A DNA stretch of 64,000 nucleotides from Casimicrobiaceae bacterium. GTDB taxonomy: Bacteria > Pseudomonadota > Gammaproteobacteria > Burkholderiales > Casimicrobiaceae. The stretch spans positions 124,001-188,000 of the forward strand of contig JAPKHK010000004.1 of assembly GCA_026646885.1 (NCBI GenBank). The letters are read 5' to 3'. The position numbers were made by a program, and so were the translations under genes. The notes under the pieces were generated by a model. That model saw nothing but the letters and a program-made list of their open reading frames with translations. It made no database searches and was not told the origin of the DNA. Of this stretch, positions 52,071-60,947 are shown piece by piece; position 1 is the first letter of the stretch, and every line of letters starts with the position of its first letter.

Positions 52071-53906
52071 ATGAAGAACACGCATCGTCCCGGCTCCCGG
52101 CGCGCCCTCGCCCTGGCACTCGCCGCCGCCGGTTGGGGAGCGCTTCTTGCGCCCCCCGCCCAGGCTTTCAAATTTGAAAACGGCGGCATTTCGGGCAGCT
52201 TCGACAGCACCATTTCGCTAGGCTTCAGGAAGCGCCTGGAGTCCACCAACTGCGGCCTCATCGGCAACGACAACGGCGGCTGCGTGCCGGTTTCGGGCAC
52301 CTTGGGCGAAGTCGTTTTTCCCAACGACCCCAACAGCTCCAACCCGGACTTCAACTACCTGCAATCCGATGACGGCAACCTCAACTATAAGAAGGGCGAC
52401 TTCGTCTCCTTCGCCTTGAAGGGCACGCACGAGCTTTTCCTCAAGGCGCCGGGCGGTTTTTCCGGTCTGGTGCGCGCCTCGTGGCTGAAGGACTTCAAGG
52501 CAGACGACACGCGTCGCAATCCGCTTTCCGACGACGCCAAGGATCTCGCGGTCAACAACTGGACCTGGCTCGACGCCTGGATCGCCAAGGATCTGTCCTT
52601 CGGCGACCGCCCCGCGAAAATCAAGCTCGGCAATCAGGTGATGAGCTGGGGCGAGGACATTTTCATCTACGGTGGCGTCAATATCATCAACGCCATCGAC
52701 ATCCAGCGCGCCAGCATTCCCGGCACCCAACTGAAGGAAATTTTCAAGCCGGCGCCCATGCTCTCCCTGAACGCCAGTGTCACCGATAACCTGAGCTTCG
52801 AGAGTTATTACCAGTGGAAGTGGAACGCCTTCACCTTCCCGGCCACGGGCACCTTCTTCTCCACCGCGGATGTGCTGGGCCCCAGCGCCGTGCATGCCTA
52901 TGTGCCCACCTCCATCGCCAACTACTATCTCTTTGGCGCCGGCGGCAACAACCCGCTGGCTTATGGCACCGTCGGCGACCCCGGCGGCCGCCACGGTCTG
53001 GGCGTTTCCGACCTGGCATCGGACAGCAACCCCGCCTTCGGCGTCGCCGGCGTGGGCTCCGTGGCCTACCGCGAGGGCGTGCGCCAGCCCAAGGGCGGGC
53101 AGTTTGGGGCCGCCTTGCGCTACAAATCGGACGCCCTCAAAACCGACTTCGGCTTCTACTACTTGCGCTACCACGACAAGATTCCCTTCATCGGTTTCAC
53201 CAACGCCGGCAGCCCCAGCAACCTGTTGGGCGTGACCTACTTCGAGGACTACGGCGCCAAGCGCGACCTCTTCGGCGTGTCGATGAACACCACCGTGGGG
53301 CCCGTGGCGGTGGGCGCCGAGCTTTCGTACCGGCCCAAGGACAGTGTGGCCATCGACCCCACCGTGCCCATCGAAGGCGAGTTCTCGGTCTTCGAATACC
53401 CCGGCAAGGTGGCGCGCGGCTTCACCACCGAGAAGAAGTGGCAAATGCACCTGACCGCCTTCTACCTCTTCGCGCCTTCGAGTCCGCTAGGCGCGGTGAT
53501 GACCGCCTTGGGTGCGGCGGAAGGTTATGTGTTGGCGGAAGCGGCCATGGCGGTCTACCCCAGCCTCGACCGCTCGGGTCGCGTGCCCTATTTGCTGACC
53601 AACTATGAGTTGCCCACCAAAACCTCCTGGGGCTATGTAATCTCCACCGGCCTCACCTACCCGAACGCGTTCAATAGCGGTTGGAACGTTTCGCCCCAGA
53701 TCGACCTCACGCACGATGTGCATGGCACCACCCCCAATGCCCTGCCCTTCATCGAAGGTCGCAAGTCCGCAGCTTTCACCCTCAACTTCGATCGTGAAAG
53801 CCGCTGGAAGGCCACCCTGGGCTTCACTCGCTTTTGGGGCGGAGGCGGCAACAACCTGATGCGCGACCGCGATTTCATGTTCGGCAGCCTCGCCTATACT
53901 TTCTGA
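52071..53906 (+). CDS. DUF1302 outer-membrane-type protein
   Basis: 611 residues from ATG 52071, with AGGAGG ten bases upstream. Signal peptide ending A-Q-A at about 35, then F-K-F-E-N-G-G-I-S-G-S-F-D-S-T-I-S, the DUF1302 start. The rest is rich in alternating strands, and the protein ends with an aromatic residue (L-A-Y-T-F), as in beta-barrels. It probably forms an outer-membrane channel partnered with the DUF1329 protein (24 bp upstream) and the MMPL transporter (108 bp downstream). Confidence 0.87.
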   Translation: MKNTHRPGSRRALALALAAAGWGALLAPPAQAFKFENGGISGSFDSTISLGFRKRLESTNCGLIGNDNGGCVPVSGTLGEVVFPNDPNSSNPDFNYLQSDDGNLNYKKGDFVSFALKGTHELFLKAPGGFSGLVRASWLKDFKADDTRRNPLSDDAKDLAVNNWTWLDAWIAKDLSFGDRPAKIKLGNQVMSWGEDIFIYGGVNIINAIDIQRASIPGTQLKEIFKPAPMLSLNASVTDNLSFESYYQWKWNAFTFPATGTFFSTADVLGPSAVHAYVPTSIANYYLFGAGGNNPLAYGTVGDPGGRHGLGVSDLASDSNPAFGVAGVGSVAYREGVRQPKGGQFGAALRYKSDALKTDFGFYYLRYHDKIPFIGFTNAGSPSNLLGVTYFEDYGAKRDLFGVSMNTTVGPVAVGAELSYRPKDSVAIDPTVPIEGEFSVFEYPGKVARGFTTEKKWQMHLTAFYLFAPSSPLGAVMTALGAAEGYVLAEAAMAVYPSLDRSGRVPYLLTNYELPTKTSWGYVISTGLTYPNAFNSGWNVSPQIDLTHDVHGTTPNALPFIEGRKSAAFTLNFDRESRWKATLGFTRFWGGGGNNLMRDRDFMFGSLAYTF

Positions 53907-54014
53907 GTCCCGAGCCGACGGTCGCGAAGCGTCTGGCGGGATCGGTTCGCGGCACCCCTGGCGGGGAGCCGCGGGCCAACCCCGCGCCAGAGGTTTGCCC
54001 TTTTCTGATGCAAG

Positions 54015-56375
54015 ATGATTGAACACCTCGTACGCCAGTTCGAAGCATTTTTCTTTGGGCAGCGCAAGCTCACCCTGAGCGTGCTGCTTGCCTTCACCCT
54101 GCTGATGGCGGTCTTCGCCGCCCAGCTCAAGATGGATGCGGGCTTCGACAAGCAATTGCCGCAGGGCCACGAATTTATCCAAACCTTCAACCAGTATCGC
54201 GATCAGGTCTTCGGCGCCAATCGCATCCTCGTCGTGGTGCATGCGCGCCAGGGCGACATCTGGACCGCGCCCGGCCTCAAGAAGCTCAACGAGGTCACCC
54301 AGGCAGTGATGTTCCTGCCGGGCATCGACCGCCGAACCGTTTCCTCGCTCTGGACGCCGACCACACGCGTGCTTGAGGTTACCGAAGAGGGCTTTCGCGC
54401 CGAAGATGTGATTGGTGGCGACATCACCCCCGATCAACTCAGCGCCGAAAAAATCGCCCGCATTCGCCAAAACGCCCTGGCCGGCGGCTACATGGGCAGC
54501 CTGGTCGCCAGCGACAGCAGCGGTGCCATGGTGGTGGCCGATCTCTTGGAGCACGACCCGCAAACCAAACAGAAGCTCGATTACCTCGGCTTTGCCAAGC
54601 GTCTGGAAAGCGATCTGCGCGCGAAATACGAAGATGCTCAATTCGAAGTCCAGATCATCGGTTTCGCCAAACAGATCGGCGACATCGCCGAAGGCGCCAA
54701 AAGTGTCGTGCAGTTCTTCGTCCTCGCCTTTTTGCTCACCGCGGTTTCCGTTTTCTGGTATTCGCGCTCGCTGGCATTGACCGTGCTGCCCATGGCCTGT
54801 TCCTTGGTGTCGCTGATTTGGCAGTTCGGCACCTTGCAGCTTTTGGGTTACGGGCTCGATCCCCTCGCCGTGCTGGTGCCCTTCCTGGTGTTCGCCATCG
54901 GCGTTTCACACGGCGTGCAGCAGATCAATCACATCGCCAAGGAAGTTTGCGCCGGCAACTCCGCGGAGGTGGCTGCCCGGCGCAGCTTCACCGGCTTGTT
55001 CATTCCGGGCACCATGGCTTTGGTGACCGCTTTCGTGGGCTTTGCCACGCTCACCCTGATTCCCATTCCGATGATCCGCGAGTTGGGCATCACCGCCTCG
55101 ATCGGCGTGGCCTACAAGATCGTCACCAACCTCATCATGCTGCCGGTGGCCGCATCCTATCTTCGCTTCGGCCCGGAATTCACCGAGCGCGTGTTTCGCC
55201 TGCGCGAATCCCGCGGCCGTATCATGAAATTGTTCGGGCGCGTCGCCACGACGCGCAACGCCGCCATCGGCACCGTGGCGAGCGTGGTGCTTTTCGGCAT
55301 CGCCTTTCAGCAAAGCCAGCACCGGCACATCGGTCACTTGCAGCCGGGCGCGCCCGAGTTGCACGCTGACGCGCGCTACAACCGCGATGCTGCCGCCATC
55401 GTCTCTCACTTCGACCTCGGGCTGGACGTGCTCACCGTGGTCTTCGAGACCCCCAAAGACGGTTGCTACCAAACCGAGGTGATGGCCCATATCGATCAAT
55501 TCGCCTGGCAGATGTCCCATGTGCCGGGCGTGCTTTCGGTTGCCTCGATCGCGCAGCTGGCCAAGCAGGCCTACGCCGGCACCAATGAGGGCCACCCGAA
55601 GTGGACCGCGCTGGCGCTCGACGAGCGCTCGCTCGCCAACTCGGTGGGCCTCATTCCCGAAGGCACGGGGCTGATCAATCCCGGCTGCACGGTACTGCCG
55701 GTCAACATCTATTTGGCCGACCAGAAAGCCACCACCATCAAGTCGGTGGTTGCCGCGGTGCGCGATTTTCGCGAACGCGAGCGCCAACCCGAGGTCAAAT
55801 TGAGGCTCGCCAGCGGAAATTCCGGCGTGCAGGCCGCCACCAACGACGTGCTGGAACACACCGAGCTACCGATGATGCTCTACGTCTACGCCACCATCAT
55901 CGTCTTGGTGCTCCTCACCTACCGCGATTGGCGGGCCATGCTCGCTTGCTGCCTGCCGCTCACCCTCGCTACCTTCCTGGGCTACTGGTTCATGCAGGCC
56001 ATGGACATCGGCCTCACCGTCGCCACCTTGCCGGTGATGGTGCTGGCGGTGGGAATAGGCGTCGATTACGCCTATTACATTTACAACCGCTTGCAGATCT
56101 ACTTGTCGCAGGGCGTGGACATCGCCACTTCCTTCCGTCAAGCGCTGATGGAATCGGGCATTGCCACTTTTTTCACCGCGGTGACGCTGTCCATCGGAGT
56201 GGCCACTTGGTCGTTCTCCGCCCTGAAGTTTCAGGCCGACATGGGCTTGCTGCTCACTTTCATGTTCATGGTCAACATGCTCATGGCGCTCACCTTGCTG
56301 CCTTCGCTGGCGGTGATGATCGACGTGCTCATCCCCCGCCGCCGCCCGGTGCGCGCCCCATTCCTTGCTCATTGA
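54015..56375 (+). CDS. RND/MMPL-family transporter
   Basis: 786 residues. Two repeats, each with one N-terminal helix, a periplasmic domain and five helices, giving 12 in total. Family elements include F-A-I-G-V-S-H-G-V-Q-Q at helix 4 of the first half and V-G-I-G-V-D-Y-A-Y-Y-I-Y in the second, with the conserved Asp/His of proton coupling. Half the size of an AcrB-type pump; related to MmpL and hopanoid-type exporters. With DUF1329, DUF1302 and the Ycf48-like protein it likely moves a hydrophobic substrate across the envelope. Substrate not determinable. Confidence 0.9.
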   Translation: MIEHLVRQFEAFFFGQRKLTLSVLLAFTLLMAVFAAQLKMDAGFDKQLPQGHEFIQTFNQYRDQVFGANRILVVVHARQGDIWTAPGLKKLNEVTQAVMFLPGIDRRTVSSLWTPTTRVLEVTEEGFRAEDVIGGDITPDQLSAEKIARIRQNALAGGYMGSLVASDSSGAMVVADLLEHDPQTKQKLDYLGFAKRLESDLRAKYEDAQFEVQIIGFAKQIGDIAEGAKSVVQFFVLAFLLTAVSVFWYSRSLALTVLPMACSLVSLIWQFGTLQLLGYGLDPLAVLVPFLVFAIGVSHGVQQINHIAKEVCAGNSAEVAARRSFTGLFIPGTMALVTAFVGFATLTLIPIPMIRELGITASIGVAYKIVTNLIMLPVAASYLRFGPEFTERVFRLRESRGRIMKLFGRVATTRNAAIGTVASVVLFGIAFQQSQHRHIGHLQPGAPELHADARYNRDAAAIVSHFDLGLDVLTVVFETPKDGCYQTEVMAHIDQFAWQMSHVPGVLSVASIAQLAKQAYAGTNEGHPKWTALALDERSLANSVGLIPEGTGLINPGCTVLPVNIYLADQKATTIKSVVAAVRDFRERERQPEVKLRLASGNSGVQAATNDVLEHTELPMMLYVYATIIVLVLLTYRDWRAMLACCLPLTLATFLGYWFMQAMDIGLTVATLPVMVLAVGIGVDYAYYIYNRLQIYLSQGVDIATSFRQALMESGIATFFTAVTLSIGVATWSFSALKFQADMGLLLTFMFMVNMLMALTLLPSLAVMIDVLIPRRRPVRAPFLAH

Positions 56376-56382
56376 ACGCACC

Positions 56383-56862
56383 ATGCCTTTCCAAAACCTA
56401 CTCGCCAAGCTGCGCCTGAGACCCGCTGCCGCGCCTTCGGAATTGCCCTACGCGCGCCCTGATCTCGCGGTCGCCGCGCTGCTGATCGAAGCCGCGCAAG
56501 TCGATGGCAACATTCCGGAATCCGAACGCCAAGTGATTCGGCGCTTGATTCGCGAACACTTTCATTTGCCCGAAACCGAGACCGATACCCTGCTGCGCAT
56601 CGCCGAAGGCGAATTCGCCGCAGCGCTGGACGATTGGGTGTTCACCCAAGCGGTGCGAGAGAACTTCTCCGTGGAAGAGCGCGCCACGATTCTGGAAATG
56701 TTGTGGCAAGTCGTCTATGCCGACGGAACCCTAGTGCGCTTTGAAGACGCCTTGCTGCATCGCATCGCCAAAGCCCTGCACTTGAGCGACGGCGAGGCCG
56801 ACGCCGCCCGCGAACGCGCCTATGCCCGCTACTGCGATGGCCAGGATGAGGGGGCGGCATGA
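56383..56862 (+). CDS. TerB-like protein
   Basis: 159 residues from ATG 56383, eight bases after the transporter stop. All-helical TerB/DjlA-type domain: A-A-L-L-I-E-A-A-Q-V-D-G-N-I-P-E-S-E near residue 35 and the repeat M-L-W-Q-V-V-Y-A-D-G-T-L near 110, each with the metal-binding acidic pattern. TerB domains are linked to tellurite and other stress responses. Its link to the transporter is positional only. The end overlaps the first 81-bp repeat. Confidence 0.85.
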   Translation: MPFQNLLAKLRLRPAAAPSELPYARPDLAVAALLIEAAQVDGNIPESERQVIRRLIREHFHLPETETDTLLRIAEGEFAAALDDWVFTQAVRENFSVEERATILEMLWQVVYADGTLVRFEDALLHRIAKALHLSDGEADAARERAYARYCDGQDEGAA

Positions 56863-56934
56863 GCAGGGAGCAGGGGCCCCTTGGGGATGCGACCGCCCGC
56901 GAATGCCGCCACACGACCGACGCCTTGGCCGTGC
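56854..56934 (+). repeat. 81-bp direct repeat, copy 1
   Basis: Identical to 56959-57039 (offset 105 bp, 24-bp unique spacer). It overlaps the last nine bases of the TerB gene. It contains GCGGCATGAGCAGGGAGCAGG and GACGCCTTGGCCGTGC ends. It looks like a duplicated intergenic element rather than coding sequence. Confidence 0.97.
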
Positions 56935-56958
56935 AGCACCCCCGTCCGCCCGGAGGTC

Positions 56959-57039
56959 GCGGCATGAGCAGGGAGCAGGGGCCCCTTGGGGATGCGACCG
57001 CCCGCGAATGCCGCCACACGACCGACGCCTTGGCCGTGC
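56959..57039 (+). repeat. 81-bp direct repeat, copy 2
   Basis: Exact second copy. It ends 29 bp before the Ycf48-like start. Because the offset is 105 bp (35 codons), both copies stay in frame with the downstream gene and open a false N-terminal extension with no signal peptide. Confidence 0.97.
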
Positions 57040-57068
57040 GCACGACACGCCGGCGCGGAGGGAGCAGC

Positions 57069-58016
57069 ATGAAGATCTTGGCATCCCTGTTTCTGGCTCT
57101 TCTGCTGCCCTTCGCCCTGTCTTACGCCCAGACGCCCAGGGGCGGATTTCGAGACACCCCAGCCTATCTGGCTGCGATCGCGCACAAAGCGCCGCTGCTA
57201 GCCGCCGCCGCGGCAGGCGAGCGACTCGTGGCCGCGGGTGATTTTGGCACCGTGCTGCTTTCCGATGACGCCGGACACACTTGGCGCCAGGCCAAAACGC
57301 CGACTCGCGCGACCCTTCCCGCACTCGCTTTCGCCGATGCCAAAAACGGTTGGGCGGCGGGTCATGGCGGCGTGGTCATTGCCACCACCGACGGCGGCGA
57401 AACCTGGGCGCGCGCTGGCGACCTGGGCCGCGAAGTGGTGCCGTTTGCGCTGTTCTTCGATGAGAGCAAGAAAGGCCTGGCGGTAGGTGCTTTCGGCTTT
57501 GCCGCGGCAACTGGCGACGGTGGCAAGACCTGGCGGGAACTGCGTGTTTCCTCGGGCGAATTCGCCGATCAGCACCTTTATGCGATTTTCGCCGACGGGA
57601 AGGGCCGGCTCTGGATTTGCGCCGAAGGCGGAAACCTCTACTACACCGACGATGAGGGCGGCAGCTTCAAAGCGGTGTCTTTGCCCTACAAAGGCTCGAT
57701 CTGGGGCGGCCTGGCGCTCGCCGACGGCGCGCTGCTGGTTTGGGGCATGCGCGGCAACATTCTGCGCAGCACCGATCACGGCAAAACATGGGCCAGCGTC
57801 GCCAGCGGCACCGATCAAGCCTTGACGACGGGCCTCGCCCGCAATGGCGAGATCGTGCTGGCCGGTCTGGGCGGTGCCATCACCCGCAGCAACGACGGTG
57901 GCAAAACGTTCGCCAGCACCATTCGTACCGAGCGTCAGGCGCACACTGCGCTGCTGGACGCCAAGGGTTCGATTCTTTCCTTCACGCTCGCCGGCATCGG
58001 CGGCGAAATCAAGTAG
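57069..58016 (+). CDS. Ycf48-like beta-propeller protein
   Basis: 315 residues from ATG 57069, chosen because it opens with a signal peptide (M-K-I-L-A-S-L-F-L-A-L-L-L-P) and a GGAGGGAG ribosome site. It contains BNR/Ycf48 repeats of the form S-D-D-A-G-H-T-W, T-D-G-G-E-T-W, G-D-G-G-K-T-W, S-T-D-H-G-K-T-W and S-N-D-G-G-K-T-F. Outside photosynthetic organisms such proteins are frequent partners of DUF1329/DUF1302/RND genes, as in this block. Periplasmic; function unknown. Confidence 0.87.
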   Translation: MKILASLFLALLLPFALSYAQTPRGGFRDTPAYLAAIAHKAPLLAAAAAGERLVAAGDFGTVLLSDDAGHTWRQAKTPTRATLPALAFADAKNGWAAGHGGVVIATTDGGETWARAGDLGREVVPFALFFDESKKGLAVGAFGFAAATGDGGKTWRELRVSSGEFADQHLYAIFADGKGRLWICAEGGNLYYTDDEGGSFKAVSLPYKGSIWGGLALADGALLVWGMRGNILRSTDHGKTWASVASGTDQALTTGLARNGEIVLAGLGGAITRSNDGGKTFASTIRTERQAHTALLDAKGSILSFTLAGIGGEIK

Positions 58017-58048
58017 CAACGAAACACGGCATCCAAGGAGGGCCTCGC

Positions 58049-59479
58049 ATGAATACTTACCTCAATACCATCAATGGTGAGCAAGTCGCCTCGGTGGAAA
58101 CCTTCGAGTCGATCAACCCCGCCAGCGGCCAGCCCGTCGGTTTGGTCCCGATATCCACCCGCGACCAGGTGAGTGCGGCCGTCGCCGCAGCGCGCGCCGC
58201 GCAACCGGCCTGGGCGGCCCGGCCCGATGCCGAACGCAAGGCGCTAATGATGCAAGTGGCGGAAGTCATCAAAGCCAACGCGCCTTACCTCTCTGAGTGG
58301 GTCACGCGCGAACAGGGCAAACCCCTGGGCGGGGTGGGCCCCGATCAAGTGCCCGGCGCGCGTTTCGAACTGTGGGGCTGCGAAGTCTGGACCCAAGTAC
58401 CCGCCAGCCTCGATCTGCCAGTGGAAGTTGCTTTCGAAGACGACACCCGGCGCGACGAAGTGCATCGCAAGCCTTATGGCGTGGTCGGCGCCATCGCGCC
58501 CTGGAACTGGCCGCTTTTGATCGCCATCTGGCAAATCATTCCCTCCATTCGCGCCGGCAACACCGTGGTGATCAAGCCTTCGGAGTACACCTCCATCGGC
58601 ACCCTGGAACTGGTGCGCTTGATCAGCGCCGTCCTGCCCAAGGGCGTGGTCAACACCATCAGCGGCCCCGGGAACGTCGGCTCGTGGCTGGTCTCCGACC
58701 CCGGCATCGACAAGATCATGTTCACCGGCTCGGGGCCCACCGGCGCGAAGATCGCCGAAGCCGCGGCCAAGAATCTCACGCCCACCACCATGGAATTGGG
58801 CGGCAATGACGCCGCCATCATGTTGCCCGACGCCGACCCCAAGGCCATGGCCATGGGGCTTTTCTGGGGCGCGTTTCTCAACATGGGTCAGACTTGCGCT
58901 TGCGCCAAGCGGCTTTATGTGCCGGAGAACCTGTTCGATGACACCGTCGCCGCCCTGAAGGGCCTCGCCGAAGCCATGCCCATGGGTGATGGCATGGCCG
59001 AGGGCACGGTGATGGGGCCGATCCAGAACAAGATGCAATTCAACAAAGTGGTATCGCTGGTGGAAAGCGCCAAAGCGCAAGGCGGCACCATCGTCTGCGG
59101 CGGCGCGCCCAAAGGGGGTCCCGGCTACTTCTATCCGCTGACCATCGTCACCGGTCTCAAGGATGGCGACCGCCTGGTCGACGAAGAGCAGTTCGGCCCA
59201 GTGCTGCCGATCATCAAATACAGCAAAGTCGAAGATGCCATCGCTTCGGCCAACCGCCTCGACGTGGGCCTGGGCGCCTCGGTGTGGTCGAATGACGTCA
59301 ATCGCGCCAAAGAGGTGGCCAGCCGCATCCAGGCCGGTACGGTATGGATCAACCAGCACGGCATGATCCATCCCATGGTGCCCTTCGGCGGCGTGAAAGG
59401 CTCGGGCTACGGCGTGGAGTTCGGCGTCGATGGCTTGAAGGCGGTGACCCAGCCGCAGGTCATCAGCATCAAGAAGTGA
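58049..59479 (+). CDS. NAD-dependent aldehyde dehydrogenase
   Basis: 476 residues from ATG 58049, with AAGGAGG ahead of it. Catalytic Cys 283 (M-G-Q-T-C-A-C-A-K, with a neighbouring Cys 285) and Glu 249 (M-E-L-G-G-N-D) are conserved; P-W-N-W-P-L is the cofactor loop. No signal peptide, so it is cytoplasmic. Given the upstream amine dehydrogenase it probably oxidises the aldehyde formed from an aromatic or aliphatic amine (for example phenylacetaldehyde). The context, not the sequence, suggests this substrate. Confidence 0.9.
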   Translation: MNTYLNTINGEQVASVETFESINPASGQPVGLVPISTRDQVSAAVAAARAAQPAWAARPDAERKALMMQVAEVIKANAPYLSEWVTREQGKPLGGVGPDQVPGARFELWGCEVWTQVPASLDLPVEVAFEDDTRRDEVHRKPYGVVGAIAPWNWPLLIAIWQIIPSIRAGNTVVIKPSEYTSIGTLELVRLISAVLPKGVVNTISGPGNVGSWLVSDPGIDKIMFTGSGPTGAKIAEAAAKNLTPTTMELGGNDAAIMLPDADPKAMAMGLFWGAFLNMGQTCACAKRLYVPENLFDDTVAALKGLAEAMPMGDGMAEGTVMGPIQNKMQFNKVVSLVESAKAQGGTIVCGGAPKGGPGYFYPLTIVTGLKDGDRLVDEEQFGPVLPIIKYSKVEDAIASANRLDVGLGASVWSNDVNRAKEVASRIQAGTVWINQHGMIHPMVPFGGVKGSGYGVEFGVDGLKAVTQPQVISIKK

Positions 59480-59505
59480 GTTTGTGCGCCGAGGCCTTCC
59501 GCACC

Positions 59506-59880
59506 ATGCGACGCTTACTGCCCCGTGATCGCGCCGCCGGTGTGAAGTTGCTGCGAGGCCTCACCCTGGCGGCGGTGCTCTGTGCACCGCCGCCACTTTT
59601 CGCCCTGGAGAGCGCGGCCACGCTCTACACGCTCAACTGCCGCGGCTGCCACCTGCCGCCGGAAGAGTTTCGCCGGGATGCGCCCCCACTCGCCGGCCAG
59701 TTCGCGCAGGCCGAAACCGGGCGGGTCTTTTTCATTGAATTGCCGCCGCCGGGAACGCGCTTGAGCCGCGAACAGGATGCCCGTCTCTGGCAAGAAATCC
59801 TCACTTGGAAGACGAGCTGCCACGTGATTCTGCAGGATGCCCCGCTGATTCGTTACACTGGTGCCGCGCACGTGAAATGA
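59506..59880 (+). CDS. Monoheme c-type cytochrome
   Basis: 124 residues from ATG 59506; a TTG at 59482 is an alternative start. A basic N-terminus and hydrophobic stretch (about 14-34) form a signal peptide. One heme site C-R-G-C-H is at residues 45-49, with no second CXXCH. A Lys-Thr-Ser-Cys-His stretch (T-S-C-H) near the end is incomplete as a heme motif. It overlaps the next gene by four bases and heads the peroxidase/Rieske/Mo operon, so it is a candidate electron donor to it. Confidence 0.8.
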   Translation: MRRLLPRDRAAGVKLLRGLTLAAVLCAPPPLFALESAATLYTLNCRGCHLPPEEFRRDAPPLAGQFAQAETGRVFFIELPPPGTRLSREQDARLWQEILTWKTSCHVILQDAPLIRYTGAAHVK

Positions 59881-60947
59881 AATTGGTCTTCGCGCTGGTT
59901 TTTGCCCTGTTTCCCCTGTCCGGGCTCGCGCAATCGAAACTCCAGGCCTTGCCCCCGCCGGCCAGCGTGAAAGCGCCGCTCGCCGAATTGGGCCGACATC
60001 TGTTTTTTGAACCGCGACTATCTGGCGACGGCAGCCGCAGTTGCGCCAGTTGCCACCTGCCCGAGCGGGGTTTCGCCGACGGACTGGCCCAATCGCGGGG
60101 TTACAGCGGCAGCGAATATTTCCGCAACACGCCAAGTTTATGGTCGGTGCGACTCAAGAGGCGCCTCACCTGGGACGGGCGGCTCGATGCCGGCGACTTG
60201 CCGACCGCGGTGCGCGACATGATCACCGAAGCGTTTTTTATGAATGCCGACGCCCGGCTCATCCAGGAGCGGGTGCGCCAAATCCCCGGACTGATGAAGC
60301 TATGGCGGCAGGCCTACGGCAAAGATACAGAGCCCTACGGGCCGCAGATTTTCACCGCCATCGCCGAATACCTCAAGACGCTCGACGCCGCGAACACGCC
60401 GCTCGATCGCTACTGGCGCGGCGAGGCCATCGTCCTGCCTAGGCCGGTGCGCGAGGGTCTGACACTTTTCGAAGGCAAAGCGGGCTGCATCCGCTGCCAC
60501 TCAGGGCCTTTGCTGAGCGACGGCAAGGCACATCGCCTGGGCGTGCCCGAGGCATCGGCCATCACCACCGAGCCACTGCGCTCGATCAGCCTCTTGCGCC
60601 ATCACGCGACGCTGGGTGTGCCCAACTATATGCAGGAAAGAAAGGACCTCGGTGCCTACGCCGTGAGCAAAGAAGGCGCCGACCGCGGACGCTTTTTCAC
60701 ACCCTCTTTGCGCGGCCTCGGCTTCACCGCACCCTATATGCACAACGGAGCTTTCGCTCGACTGGAAGAGGTGATCGATTTTTACGACCGCGGCGGGGGC
60801 GCTGGCAGCGAACTGCGACCTCTAGGCCTCACCGCCAAGGAGCGCGCGGCGCTCGTGGCTTTCCTCGAAGCGCTGTCCGCTCCGGCCAGTCCAGCGGCAG
60901 CACCTTTGCCTTTTGATTACGCCTTGGTGCCGGGGGCGGATCGATGA
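59877..60947 (+). CDS. Di-heme cytochrome c peroxidase/MauG family protein 1
   Basis: 356 residues from ATG 59877. Signal peptide (about 1-18), then two heme sites: C-A-S-C-H (56-60) and C-I-R-C-H (204-208). CCP-family segments L-G-R-H-L-F-F-E-P-R-L-S-G-D-G, F-T-P-S-L-R and A-P-Y-M-H-N-G are present. Periplasmic. In iodate reductase clusters two such proteins (IdrP1, IdrP2) are thought to remove hydrogen peroxide made by the Mo enzyme. The alternative is a MauG-like role in TTQ formation for the amine dehydrogenase 10 kb upstream. ATGA overlap with the next gene. Confidence 0.9.
   Translation: MKLVFALVFALFPLSGLAQSKLQALPPPASVKAPLAELGRHLFFEPRLSGDGSRSCASCHLPERGFADGLAQSRGYSGSEYFRNTPSLWSVRLKRRLTWDGRLDAGDLPTAVRDMITEAFFMNADARLIQERVRQIPGLMKLWRQAYGKDTEPYGPQIFTAIAEYLKTLDAANTPLDRYWRGEAIVLPRPVREGLTLFEGKAGCIRCHSGPLLSDGKAHRLGVPEASAITTEPLRSISLLRHHATLGVPNYMQERKDLGAYAVSKEGADRGRFFTPSLRGLGFTAPYMHNGAFARLEEVIDFYDRGGGAGSELRPLGLTAKERAALVAFLEALSAPASPAAAPLPFDYALVPGADR

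Noticed and set aside
50736-53450. Long minus-strand open frames opposite the DUF1329 and DUF1302 genes
   Set aside because: Both plus-strand genes have signal peptides, ribosome sites and family motifs; the opposite frames are His/Val-rich and featureless.
56859-57068. A 70-residue N-terminal extension of the Ycf48-like protein
   Set aside because: It consists of the translated direct repeat; starting at 57069 gives a proper signal peptide and ribosome site.
59780-59880. A second heme site in the small cytochrome at 59506
   Set aside because: The T-S-C-H stretch lacks the first cysteine of CXXCH, so only one heme site is supported.
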